Assembly (NCBI RefSeq): GCF_002294995.1
Contig: NZ_NSGF01000027.1
Span: 1 to 61,914, forward strand
Length of the DNA: 61,914 nucleotides
Source: Mesorhizobium sp. WSM3860
GTDB lineage: Bacteria > Pseudomonadota > Alphaproteobacteria > Rhizobiales > Rhizobiaceae
Direction: 5' to 3'
The notes beneath the pieces are model-generated. The model searched no databases. It saw nothing but the letters and a program-made list of their open reading frames with translations, and was not told the DNA's origin. Shown here piece after piece: positions 53,465 through 61,837 of the stretch; position 1 is the stretch's first letter, and the number at the start of each line of letters is the position of its first letter. The position numbers and the translations under genes are program-made.

Positions 53465-54559
53465 ATGGGCGCCTATATCCTGCGCCGCATCCTGCTGATG
53501 ATCCCGACGCTGTTCGGCATCATGGCGATCTCCTTCGCCGTCATCCAGTTCGCGCCGGGCGGCCCGGTCGAGCAGGTGATCGCCAAGCTCACCAATCAGG
53601 GCGGCACCGATCGCCTGGGCGGCGGCGGCGGCGACGCGGGCGCCACCAATTTCGACGTCGCCGGCGATGTCGGCTCGAAATATCGCGGTGCTCAAGGGTT
53701 GGACCCCGAATTCATCAAGAAGCTCGAAAAGCAGTTCGGCTTCGACAAGCCGCCGCTCGAGCGCTTCGGCATGATGCTGTGGAACTACGCCCGTTTCGAC
53801 TTCGGCGACAGCTATTTCCGCGACATCTCGGTGCTCGACCTGATCCTGGAAAAGATGCCGGTGTCGATCTCGATCGGGCTGTGGATCACGTTGTTGTCCT
53901 ACCTGATCTCGATCCCGCTCGGCATCCGCAAGGCGGTGCAGGACGGCTCGACCTTCGATGTCTGGACGAGCGGCGTGGTGATCGTCGGCTATGCCATCCC
54001 CGGATTCCTGTTCGGCATCCTTTTGATGGTGCTGTTTGCAGGCGGCTCGTTCTGGGATTGGTTCCCGCTGCGCGGCATCGTTTCCGACAATTGGGACCAG
54101 CTGTCCTGGCCGGACAAGATCATCGACTATTTCTGGCACATGACGCTGCCGCTGACCGCGCTTGTGCTGTCGGCCTTCGCCACGACGACGCTCTTGACCA
54201 AGAACTCGTTCCTTGAGGAGATCCGCAAGCAATATGTGGTGACGGCGCGCGCCAAGGGTCTGTCCGAGGGCAAGGTGCTTTATGGCCATGTCTTCCGCAA
54301 CGCCATGCTGATCGTCATCGCAGGGTTCCCCGGCGCCTTCATCTCGGCCTTCTTCACCGGCTCGCTGCTGATCGAGAACATCTTCTCGCTCGACGGGCTC
54401 GGCCTGCTCGGCTTCAAGTCGGTGATCGACCGCGACTATCCGGTGGTCTTTGCCAATCTCTACATCTTTTCGCTGCTCGGCCTGTTCGTCGGCCTGCTGT
54501 CGGACCTGATCTACACCTGGGTCGATCCGCGCATCGATTTCGAGCGGAGAGACGTCTGA
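53465..54559 (+). CDS. yejB: Peptide ABC transporter permease YejB
   Basis: 364 residues, start MGAYILRRILLMIPTLFGIMAISF. It carries the Yej-specific glycine-rich insert (GGTDRLGGGGGDAG) in the first periplasmic loop and the EAA loop EEIRKQYVVTARAKGLSEGKVLYGHVFRNA. Overlaps yejE by one base (TGATG). Confidence 0.96.
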   Translation: MGAYILRRILLMIPTLFGIMAISFAVIQFAPGGPVEQVIAKLTNQGGTDRLGGGGGDAGATNFDVAGDVGSKYRGAQGLDPEFIKKLEKQFGFDKPPLERFGMMLWNYARFDFGDSYFRDISVLDLILEKMPVSISIGLWITLLSYLISIPLGIRKAVQDGSTFDVWTSGVVIVGYAIPGFLFGILLMVLFAGGSFWDWFPLRGIVSDNWDQLSWPDKIIDYFWHMTLPLTALVLSAFATTTLLTKNSFLEEIRKQYVVTARAKGLSEGKVLYGHVFRNAMLIVIAGFPGAFISAFFTGSLLIENIFSLDGLGLLGFKSVIDRDYPVVFANLYIFSLLGLFVGLLSDLIYTWVDPRIDFERRDV

Positions 54560-55698
54560 TGACGGCAGCCTCGGCAGAAACCAAGCCGGCCCGCGCCGCC
54601 CGGCCGCGGCTGTCGCCGCTCAACCAGCGGCGGCTGCAGAATTTCAAGGCGAACCGGCGCGGCTACTGGTCGCTGTGGATCTTCCTGCTGCTGTTCGTGC
54701 TGTCGCTGTTTTCCGAATTGATCGCCAACGACAAGCCCATCATCGCCTCCTACAAGAGTGAGATCCTGTTTCCGGTGCTGGTCGCCTATCCGGAGGAGAA
54801 GTTCGGCGGCTTCTATGCCGTCACCGACTATCGCGATCCGGTCATCCAGGACGAGATCAATTCGAACGGCTGGATGATCTGGCCGCCGGTCCGCTACTCC
54901 TACCAGACGGTCAACAACGCCATCCCGGAAGCGGCGCCCGCCAAACCGTCCTGGCTCTATGACAAAAAGGCCCGCTGCAGCCAGTATCCGCAGGGCGAAG
55001 CCGATCCCAACTGCGTCGTCGGCAACTGGAATTGGCTGGGCACCGACGACCAGGCGCGCGATGTTCTGGCGCGCGTGCTTTACGGCTTCCGCATATCGGT
55101 GCTGTTCGGGCTGATCCTGACGCTCGGCTCCTCGCTGATCGGCGTCGCGGCCGGCGCGGTGCAAGGCTACTTCGGCGGCTGGACGGACCTTCTGTTCCAG
55201 CGCTTCATCGAGATCTGGTCGGCGATCCCAGTGCTCTATCTGCTGCTCATCGTCTCGGCGATCCTGCCGCCCGGCTTCTTCATACTGCTCGGCCTGATGC
55301 TGCTGTTCTCCTGGGTGGCGCTGGTCGGCGTGGTGCGGGCCGAGTTCCTGCGCGCGCGCAACTTCGAATATGTCAACGCGGCGCGCGCGCTTGGCGTGCC
55401 CAACCTCACCATCATGTTCCGCCATCTTCTGCCCAACGCCATGGTGGCGACGCTCACCTTCCTGCCCTTCCTGCTCTCGGGCTCGATCTCGACGCTGACC
55501 TCGCTCGACTATCTCGGCTTCGGCCTGCCGCCGGGTTCGGCCTCGCTCGGCGAATTGCTGAAGCAGGCGCAACGCAATCTCAACGCGCCCTGGCTCGGCA
55601 TCTCCGGCTTCATCGTGATTTCGCTGATGCTGTCGCTGCTGGTCTTCATCGGCGAGGCGACGCGCGATGCCTTCGATCCGCGCAAGACGTTCAAATGA
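54559..55698 (+). CDS. yejE: Peptide ABC transporter permease YejE
   Basis: 379 residues. The long periplasmic loop with NWNWLGTDDQARDVLARVLYGFRIS and the LSPLNQRRLQNFKANRRGYWS N-terminus are hallmarks of YejE. EAA loop: RAEFLRARNFEYVNAARALGV. Overlaps yejF (ATGA). Confidence 0.96.
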   Translation: MTAASAETKPARAARPRLSPLNQRRLQNFKANRRGYWSLWIFLLLFVLSLFSELIANDKPIIASYKSEILFPVLVAYPEEKFGGFYAVTDYRDPVIQDEINSNGWMIWPPVRYSYQTVNNAIPEAAPAKPSWLYDKKARCSQYPQGEADPNCVVGNWNWLGTDDQARDVLARVLYGFRISVLFGLILTLGSSLIGVAAGAVQGYFGGWTDLLFQRFIEIWSAIPVLYLLLIVSAILPPGFFILLGLMLLFSWVALVGVVRAEFLRARNFEYVNAARALGVPNLTIMFRHLLPNAMVATLTFLPFLLSGSISTLTSLDYLGFGLPPGSASLGELLKQAQRNLNAPWLGISGFIVISLMLSLLVFIGEATRDAFDPRKTFK

Positions 55699-57323
55699 GC
55701 GAGCCTCTGCTTTCCGTCCGCGATTTGAGCGTCGCCTTCGCGCAAAGCGGCAAGCAATCGGCTGCCGTCGACCACGTCTCCTTCGACATCGCCAAGGGCG
55801 AGACGGTGGCGCTGGTCGGCGAATCCGGATCCGGCAAATCGGTCTCCGCGCTCTCGGTGCTGAAGCTGTTGCCCTACCCGTCGGCCAGCCACCCCTCGGG
55901 AAAGATCCTATTCCACGGCGCCGATCTGCTCCACGCCAACGAAAGGACGCTGCGCGGCGTGCGCGGCAACAAGATCACGATGATCTTCCAGGAGCCGATG
56001 ACCTCGCTCAATCCGCTGCACACGATCGAGCAGCAGATCGTCGAGGTCTTGAAGCTGCATCAGGGGCTGGGCGATCGCCAAGCCCACGCTCGCACGTTGG
56101 AGCTGCTCACCGAGGTCGGCATACGCGACCCGCAGAAGCGGCTCGATGCCTATCCGCACCAGCTCTCCGGCGGCCAGCGCCAGCGCGTCATGATCGCCAT
56201 GGCCTTGGCCAACGAGCCGGAACTGTTGATCGCCGACGAGCCGACGACGGCGCTCGACGTCACCGTGCAGGCGCAGATCCTCGAACTGCTCGCCGGCCTG
56301 AAAAGCCGCAAGGGCATGTCGATGCTGTTCATCACCCACGATCTCGGCATCGTCAGGAAAATCGCCGACCGCGTCTGCGTCATGACCAAGGGCAAAATAG
56401 TCGAGACCGGGCCGACCAAGGAGATATTCGCCAACCCGCAGCATGCCTACACCAAGCACCTCTTGGCCGCCGAGCCGAAGGGCAAGCCGCCGGCGGCGAA
56501 TGCGGATGCCACGGCGGTGATGACCGGCAAGGACATCAAGGTCTGGTTCCCGATCAAGCGGGGCTTCTTCCGCCGCACCGTCGACCATGTGAAGGCGGTG
56601 GACGGCATCGACGTCACGGTGCGCGCCGGCCAGACGCTCGGCGTCGTCGGCGAATCCGGCTCCGGCAAGACGACGCTCGGCCTGGCGCTCGCCAGGATGA
56701 TCTCGTCCACGGGCGCGATCAACTTCAACGGGCGCGACATCAACCAGCTTTCCTTCAGCGCCATGCGGCCGCTGCGGCGCGAGCTGCAGATCGTCTTCCA
56801 GGACCCGTTCGGATCCTTGAGCCCGCGCATGTCGGTCGCGGAGATCATCGAGGAAGGGCTCAAGATCCACGCGCCGAAACTGTCGCCCGATGAGCGCGAC
56901 GACAAGGTCGTCGAAGTGCTCAAGGAGGTCGGTCTCGACCCGGAGACGCGTCACCGCTATCCGCATGAATTCTCGGGCGGCCAGCGCCAGCGCGTCGCGA
57001 TCGCGCGCGCAATGGTGCTCAACCCGCGCTTCGTCATGCTCGACGAGCCGACCTCGGCGCTCGACATGAGCGTGCAGGCGCAGGTCGTCGATCTGTTGCG
57101 CAACCTGCAGGCCAGGCACAACCTCGCCTATCTCTTCATCAGCCACGACCTGAAGGTCATCCGCGCCCTTGCCAACGACGTGATCGTCATGCGCAATGGT
57201 CAGATCGTCGAAGCCGGGCCGTCCGAACAGATTTTCGACCGCCCGCAAACCGACTATACGAGGGCGCTGATCTCGGCCGCGTTCCGGATCGAAACGGCAC
57301 CGACCGGGGTCGTCAGCGAGTAG
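55695..57323 (+). CDS. yejF: Duplicated-ATPase subunit YejF
   Basis: 542 residues with two fused ABC ATPase domains: Walker A at 42-49 (GESGSGKS) and 319-326 (GESGSGKT), two LSGGQRQRV/FSGGQRQRV signatures and two Walker B/H-loop sets. It drives the Yej importer. The start overlaps the yejE stop; the open frame extends upstream inside yejE but is a shadow. Confidence 0.96.
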   Translation: MSEPLLSVRDLSVAFAQSGKQSAAVDHVSFDIAKGETVALVGESGSGKSVSALSVLKLLPYPSASHPSGKILFHGADLLHANERTLRGVRGNKITMIFQEPMTSLNPLHTIEQQIVEVLKLHQGLGDRQAHARTLELLTEVGIRDPQKRLDAYPHQLSGGQRQRVMIAMALANEPELLIADEPTTALDVTVQAQILELLAGLKSRKGMSMLFITHDLGIVRKIADRVCVMTKGKIVETGPTKEIFANPQHAYTKHLLAAEPKGKPPAANADATAVMTGKDIKVWFPIKRGFFRRTVDHVKAVDGIDVTVRAGQTLGVVGESGSGKTTLGLALARMISSTGAINFNGRDINQLSFSAMRPLRRELQIVFQDPFGSLSPRMSVAEIIEEGLKIHAPKLSPDERDDKVVEVLKEVGLDPETRHRYPHEFSGGQRQRVAIARAMVLNPRFVMLDEPTSALDMSVQAQVVDLLRNLQARHNLAYLFISHDLKVIRALANDVIVMRNGQIVEAGPSEQIFDRPQTDYTRALISAAFRIETAPTGVVSE

Positions 57324-57361
57324 GCTGAACCGAACGGAAATACAGGAAAGACACTCCGCGA

Positions 57362-58303
57362 ATGGAAAAAGGCAAAGTTCTGCTTGCCCTCACCGGCTTT
57401 CACCCGCAGCGCTGGCGCGAACTGCTCGCGGCCGAGCGCGAGGTGGTGCTGGAGCCCGATGGTCCGAGCGATCCCTCGATCGCCTATGCAGTGGTGTGGA
57501 AGCAGAAACCGAATCTGTTGTCGTCGCTGCCCAATTTGCGCGCCATCTTCTCGATCGGCGCAGGCGTCGACCATATCTTCGCCGACCCCGGCCTGCCCGC
57601 CGTACCGATCGTCCGGGTCGTTGCCGACAATCTCACGCAATACATGACCGAATATGTCGTCTGGCGCGTGCTCGACCACCATCGCCAGGGCATGCTCTAC
57701 CGGGGGCAGCAGCAGAAGAAGACCTGGCACGAGCCGCCGCAACGCCCGGCCGGCGACATCTCCGTCGGCATCATGGGTCTCGGCAATCTTGGCCGCGCCG
57801 CGGCTTCGGTGCTTTTGGCTCTCGGCTTCGCCGTGAATGGCTGGTCGCGAACCGAGCACCCGATGCAGGGCGTCTCGGCCTATTCCGGCGAAGCGGGGCT
57901 GATCCCCTTCCTCAACGCCACCGATATCCTGGTGGTGCTTTTGCCGCTGACGCCGCGCACGCAAGGCATCGTCAACTACAGCGTGCTGAAGGAATTGCGC
58001 AGACGCAACGGCCTCGGCGGCGCGGTGCTGATCAATGCCGGGCGCGGGCGGCTGCAGAAGGATGCCGACATCCTGCGCGCGTTGGACGACGGCACGCTGA
58101 AGGAAGCGAGTCTCGACGTGTTCGAGGTCGAGCCGCTGCCGAAGACGAGCCCGTTGTGGAGCCATCCGAAGGTGTTTGTGACGCCGCATGCGGCGGCGAC
58201 CTCGGATCCGGCCCATCTGGTGCCGATCATGCTTCGGCAGATGGCCGCCTTCGAGCGCGGCGAAAAGCTCGAAAACGTTGTCGATCGCGAAGCGGGCTAT
58301 TAG
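57362..58303 (+). CDS. ghrA: Glyoxylate/hydroxypyruvate reductase A (D-2-hydroxyacid dehydrogenase)
   Basis: 313 residues. NAD(P)-binding GIMGLGNLGRAA, then INAGRGR (substrate arginine), DVFEVEPLP (glutamate) and TPHAAA (catalytic histidine). It reduces glyoxylate and hydroxypyruvate. 38 bases after yejF on the same strand; cotranscription is possible though no functional link is clear. Confidence 0.92.
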   Translation: MEKGKVLLALTGFHPQRWRELLAAEREVVLEPDGPSDPSIAYAVVWKQKPNLLSSLPNLRAIFSIGAGVDHIFADPGLPAVPIVRVVADNLTQYMTEYVVWRVLDHHRQGMLYRGQQQKKTWHEPPQRPAGDISVGIMGLGNLGRAAASVLLALGFAVNGWSRTEHPMQGVSAYSGEAGLIPFLNATDILVVLLPLTPRTQGIVNYSVLKELRRRNGLGGAVLINAGRGRLQKDADILRALDDGTLKEASLDVFEVEPLPKTSPLWSHPKVFVTPHAAATSDPAHLVPIMLRQMAAFERGEKLENVVDREAGY

Positions 58304-58316
58304 CCGGACACTATCG

Positions 58317-58844
58317 TCATCTAGCCAAGTCCCACTCCCTAAAGCACCTCTTGATCGCTCGCAGCGAAGACAGCTGCACCTTCGGGAGATTGGTCTGCTC
58401 GAACATCGCCCGGTACCGTCTGCGATTTTTCGGCGTGGTTATCGCGATGTGGCGGATCATGTCCCATTTGACGCTGTCGCGGCCGCCTTCCAGGGCACCG
58501 CGCCTTTCCTTCTCGAACAATGTTCGGCGGAAATATCGCAGCAGACTGGCAAGGGTGGCGACATCTAGGACGATCAGTCCCGTCGCGCGCCGGAAGCGTT
58601 GCGGCATGCACACCGAGTAGTTTCCGTCCATCACCCAACGCTCGCGGGAGATCGCGGCATCATGCAAAGCGACAAAATCGTCCTTCGGACGTGCTTCCCA
58701 ATCCGTATCGGGCGGATGGTAAAGCTGATCGAGGTGAATGACCTCCAAACCGCGCTTGCGTGCGGTTGCGTCGGCAAGCGTTGACTTGCCGCTGTTGGAC
58801 GGCCCCAGGATACAGATGCGGTCGCCGAGATCCGAGAGCTTCAT
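58317..58844 (-). CDS. P-loop NTPase, adenylate-kinase/FlaR-like
   Basis: 175 residues. Walker A GPSNSGKS at 14-21, HLDQLYHPPDTDWEARPKDDF, and the WVMDGNYS segment typical of the 'DNA topology modulation (FlaR)-like' AAA family. A lid-like basic region (RYFRRTLFEKERRG) follows. Probably a small-molecule kinase; the substrate is unknown. It converges with ghrA, 13 bases between the stops. Confidence 0.82.
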   Translation of the reverse strand: MKLSDLGDRICILGPSNSGKSTLADATARKRGLEVIHLDQLYHPPDTDWEARPKDDFVALHDAAISRERWVMDGNYSVCMPQRFRRATGLIVLDVATLASLLRYFRRTLFEKERRGALEGGRDSVKWDMIRHIAITTPKNRRRYRAMFEQTNLPKVQLSSLRAIKRCFREWDLAR

Positions 58845-58881
58845 CCGACGTTACCCTGGGCAGATGCAAAATGGCCTACGT

Positions 58882-58931
58882 GCTAAATTCTCGCCCTGTA
58901 CGGAAGATCGCTACACGTTTCCTGGAATTGC
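58882..58931. repeat. Palindromic repeat, family A, entering a lipoprotein gene
   Basis: Contains GCAATTCCAGGAAACGTGTA on the minus strand, nearly the same as the copy at 5344-5384 (GCAGTTCCAGGAAAGCGTGT). Its left arm is degenerate. It overlaps the last eight codons of the lipoprotein gene and includes its TAG. Confidence 0.7.
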
Positions 58932-59312
58932 CCCGCCTTGCGCCGGCTTCGAGTCCGGCAGCGCGAACTTGTCCTTCTTCTTCGGCTTGCCGCAATCGCG
59001 GCGGTCGATCGAACGGTTCATGGCGTCGATCTCGCCGGTCGCCTTGTCGCTGTCGCGCTGCGCCTTGGAGCGCATGTCCGGCGTGAACGGACCAAAACCC
59101 ATGGCAGGATTGGAGAAAGTCGGTTTTGCGGTGACCGACAGATTGTATTGCTGCGCCAGCGCGTTGCGGTTGGCCAGCAGTTGATCGCAGGGCACGCTGT
59201 CATATTGCAGCGAGGATTGGACGTTCTCGTCCTGGCGCTCCGCCATCGAAGTGCCGCCGACGCAGCCGGCCGTCACCAGGCAAGATGCCAACACAGCCAT
59301 GGTCCAGCGCAT
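58911..59312 (-). CDS. Hypothetical lipoprotein
   Basis: 133 residues. A lipoprotein signal with lipobox VTAGC (cysteine 17), followed by a short helical, Gln/Asp/Lys-rich domain (CDQLLANRNALAQQYN, SKAQRDSDKATGEIDAMNRSIDRRDCGKPKKKD). Two further cysteines may pair. No family recognised. The final residues (GAIPGNV) and the stop come from a palindromic repeat, so the native end of the gene was probably different. Confidence 0.75.
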   Translation of the reverse strand: MRWTMAVLASCLVTAGCVGGTSMAERQDENVQSSLQYDSVPCDQLLANRNALAQQYNLSVTAKPTFSNPAMGFGPFTPDMRSKAQRDSDKATGEIDAMNRSIDRRDCGKPKKKDKFALPDSKPAQGGAIPGNV

Positions 59313-59427
59313 GGTATCCCTCCGTGCCGTATCGCCCCAGCCTAAGCCGACACGCGATTCGGGCTTTTTCGCGAGCGGCGGTTCGAGCTTTTTCGTAGCA
59401 TAGGATCTTACAACGTCGGCGGGACAG

Positions 59428-59585
59428 CACCCCCCTCTGCCCTGCCGGGCATCTCCCCCGCAAGGGGGGAGATCAGATGTCGCTCATGTTTTCGCCAATC
59501 GCCAACGTTGCAGGATGAGCACCTGCGAACAAGCTGCCAATCTCCCCCCTTGCGGGGGAGATGTCCGGCAGGACAGAGGGGGGTG
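59428..59585. repeat. Compound palindromic repeat, family B, intact copy
   Basis: 158 bp. Outer arms CACCCCCCTCTG / CAGAGGGGGGTG, inner arms CATCTCCCCCGCAAGGG / CCTTGCGGGGGAGATG, and a less symmetric centre of about 65 bases (TCGCCAATCGCCAACGTTGC). Homologous along its length to 61694-61837. Confidence 0.85.
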
Positions 59586-59611
59586 TGAAGGATCGCGGCG
59601 TTTACGATCCT

Positions 59612-60529
59612 TCAAATTGCATCGCCCTTCCTCGCTACGACAGCCAGCCCTGCGATCGGCGCGCCCCGGTCATGCCTGATGACCGCGCTCTCCAGCGACA
59701 AGATCGCAAACCCGTTGTCGGCGAGAACGCGCCGCACATAGGCCTCGGAATGCGCGTAGCGCCGCGAGGGCAGCAATGCAAAGTCATCGGCGCCGGCAAG
59801 CGTCTCGACCGAGAACGCAAAGAGGCCTTCGTCGACCAGACTGCCGGCAATTGCTGCAATAATGCGTTCGAGCGCCCCGGTATAAATGAATACGTCGGCG
59901 GCGACGGCGAGATCGGCTTTCGCGCCAGGTCGAGAGAAATGCTGGAGATCGGCCTTGGAAAGCTTGTCGTAGATGCCTTTGGCGCGTGCCTTCCGCAACA
60001 TGCTGGCTGAAATGTCGTAACCTTCGAGCCGGTCGACGATCGGGCGCAGCCTTTCGCCCATCAGGCCGGTGCCGCAGCCGAGGTCGAGCGCCACCCGGAA
60101 CCGGCCCGGGCTCGCCGCGCGAATAGCGCGGTCTAGAAACCCGGGCATCCGATAGCCGAGTTTCCCGACCAGCGATTGCTCGAAATTGTCGGCATAGTGA
60201 TCGAACAGGGTCTCGACGAAAGCGCTGGGCGGAGCCGCTGCCACCGGCGCATGGCCGATCAGCTGCAGCTTGAGCGCAGAACCCAGCCGGTCCGCGGGAT
60301 CGAGCTTCAAGGCCATCGCCCATGCCTGCGCCGCTTGGTCGGGAAAACGCGCTGCCTCCTGCATCTCGCCGAGCCGGAACCAGCCCGCCGCCCATCGCGG
60401 CGCCAGTTCCAGCGCGCCAAGCAAAAGCTCCGCCGCCTGCGCAGGCTCGCCGGAGGCCAGCAGCATCTCGGCAAAGTCGGCGCGACGGTCGGCGGTCAAA
60501 TCGCCGGACGAGGCCTGAAATGGTTTCAT
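59612..60529 (-). CDS. TPR-containing SAM-dependent methyltransferase
   Basis: 305 residues. N-terminal tetratricopeptide-like repeats (about 10-75: DFAEMLLASGEPAQAAELLLGAL, then WFRLGEMQEAARFPDQAAQAW) are joined to a class I methyltransferase domain with LDLGCGTGLMGERL. It fits the 'predicted TPR-repeat methyltransferase' group; substrate unknown. The start MKPFQASS is chosen; the 44-codon extension crosses the divergent promoter region. Confidence 0.85.
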   Translation of the reverse strand: MKPFQASSGDLTADRRADFAEMLLASGEPAQAAELLLGALELAPRWAAGWFRLGEMQEAARFPDQAAQAWAMALKLDPADRLGSALKLQLIGHAPVAAAPPSAFVETLFDHYADNFEQSLVGKLGYRMPGFLDRAIRAASPGRFRVALDLGCGTGLMGERLRPIVDRLEGYDISASMLRKARAKGIYDKLSKADLQHFSRPGAKADLAVAADVFIYTGALERIIAAIAGSLVDEGLFAFSVETLAGADDFALLPSRRYAHSEAYVRRVLADNGFAILSLESAVIRHDRGAPIAGLAVVARKGDAI

Positions 60530-60589
60530 GGTTGGTTGGTTTCCCGCCGGTGTGCGAACCGGCGGCCGGCTGTAGGACGAGTCAGCAGT

Positions 60590-60601
60590 CTGTTGCAACA
60601 G
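60590..60601. promoter_or_regulatory. Perfect palindrome in a divergent promoter gap
   Basis: CTGTTGCAACAG, a 12-bp perfect palindrome in the 97-base gap between the divergent methyltransferase and exonuclease genes. Position and symmetry fit an operator for a dimeric regulator; the regulator is unknown. Confidence 0.35.
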
Positions 60602-60626
60602 GCTTCCCGCGTCGAATTTAGCCACT

Positions 60627-61649
60627 ATGTTCAAGGCCATGCGCGCCAGCGACCTGCTCAAGCCACGACCCGAAGGGCTCTACTGCCCGCCCGGCGATTT
60701 CTTCATCGATCCGGTGCGGCCGGTCGGCCGCGCGCTGATCACGCATGGCCATTCCGATCACGCGCGCTCGGGCCACCGCTCGGTGCTCGCCACGCAGCAA
60801 ACGCTCGACATCATGGGTCTGCGCTATGGCGAGGATTTCGCCGAAACCAGGCAGGCAGCAGTCGTCGGCGAGACGATCGATATCAATGGCGTCTCCGTCA
60901 CTTTCCATCCGGCCGGGCATGTCCTGGGTTCGGCGCAGATCGTCGTCGAGCATCAGGGCCTGCGCATCGTCGCCTCCGGCGACTACAAGCGCCAGAAGGA
61001 CGCTACCTGCCTGCCGTTCGAGCCGGTGCCTTGCGATGTCTTCATTACCGAGGCGACCTTCGGGCTGCCGGTGTTCCGGCACCCGCCGGACCATCAGGAG
61101 ATCGCGCGCCTGCTCAAATCGGCGATGCAATTTCCCGAGCGTTCGCACCTGATCGGCGCCTATGCGCTCGGCAAGGCGCAGCGCGTCATGCGGCTGCTGC
61201 GCGAGGCCGGTTATGACAGGCCGATCTATATCCACGGCGCGCTGGCCAAGCTCAGCGAATATTACCAGAGCCAGGGCATCGATCTCGGCACGTTGGCGCC
61301 GGCGACGGTGGAAAGCGGCGGCAAAGCCGATTTCCAAGGTGCCATCGTCGTCGGGCCGCCGGCCGCCTTCGCCGACCGCTGGGCGCGGCGCTTCCCCGAC
61401 CCGATTGCCTGCTTCGCTTCAGGTTGGATGCGCATCCGCCAGCGCGCCAAGCAGGGCGGCGTCGAGCTGCCGCTGATCATTTCCGACCACGCCGACTGGG
61501 ACGAGCTCATCGCCACAATCAAGGAAACGGGCGCCGAGGAGATCTGGGTCACGCATGGCCGCGAGGAAGCGCTGGTGCGCTGGTGCGAGCTGGAGGGCAT
61601 CGCCGCGCGGCCGCTGCATCTGGTGGGCTACGAGGACGAGGGCGATTGA
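60627..61649 (+). CDS. Ligase-associated DNA exonuclease (MBL fold)
   Basis: 340 residues of the metallo-beta-lactamase/beta-CASP family. Metal motif HGHSDH (H40-H45), HPAGHVLGSAQI, ASGDYKRQKD, and C-terminal SDHADWDEL and THGREEAL. In this family the next gene is normally an ATP-dependent DNA ligase; here a repeat and then an IS-like end follow. The ATG four codons in (MRASDLLK, 60639), with AAGG just before it, may be the true start. Confidence 0.9.
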   Translation: MFKAMRASDLLKPRPEGLYCPPGDFFIDPVRPVGRALITHGHSDHARSGHRSVLATQQTLDIMGLRYGEDFAETRQAAVVGETIDINGVSVTFHPAGHVLGSAQIVVEHQGLRIVASGDYKRQKDATCLPFEPVPCDVFITEATFGLPVFRHPPDHQEIARLLKSAMQFPERSHLIGAYALGKAQRVMRLLREAGYDRPIYIHGALAKLSEYYQSQGIDLGTLAPATVESGGKADFQGAIVVGPPAAFADRWARRFPDPIACFASGWMRIRQRAKQGGVELPLIISDHADWDELIATIKETGAEEIWVTHGREEALVRWCELEGIAARPLHLVGYEDEGD

Positions 61650-61693
61650 TGGCGGAGGTAGCTTCGACAATCGCCAAAGTTGCGCTCCACGGC

Positions 61694-61837
61694 GCCCCCC
61701 TCTGTCCTGCCGGACATCTCCCCCACGAGGGGGGAGATCGGATGTCGCGGCGGCTTTCGCCAACCATCAGCGTTGCAGGATCTGCGGCAGGGCCGAAACT
61801 GCCAATCTCCCCCCTCGTGGGGGAGATGTCCGGCAGG
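61694..61837. repeat. Compound palindromic repeat, family B, interrupted copy
   Basis: Matches 59428-59585 in the same orientation (CCCCCCTCTG, CATCTCCCCC, TTTCGCCAA, CGTTGCAGGAT, CCAATCTCCCCC, GGGGGAGATGTCCGGCAGG) but stops after CCGGCAGG, where the intact copy continues ACAGAGGGG. The missing arm marks an insertion. Confidence 0.85.

Noticed and set aside
52256..54289. 677-codon minus-strand frame under the yej operon
   Set aside because: Antisense shadow of the second binding protein and yejB; no ribosome site or recognisable domain.
59428..61837. CRISPR-like array from repeated CTCCCCC blocks
   Set aside because: Only two distant palindromic elements, no regular spacers, no cas genes.
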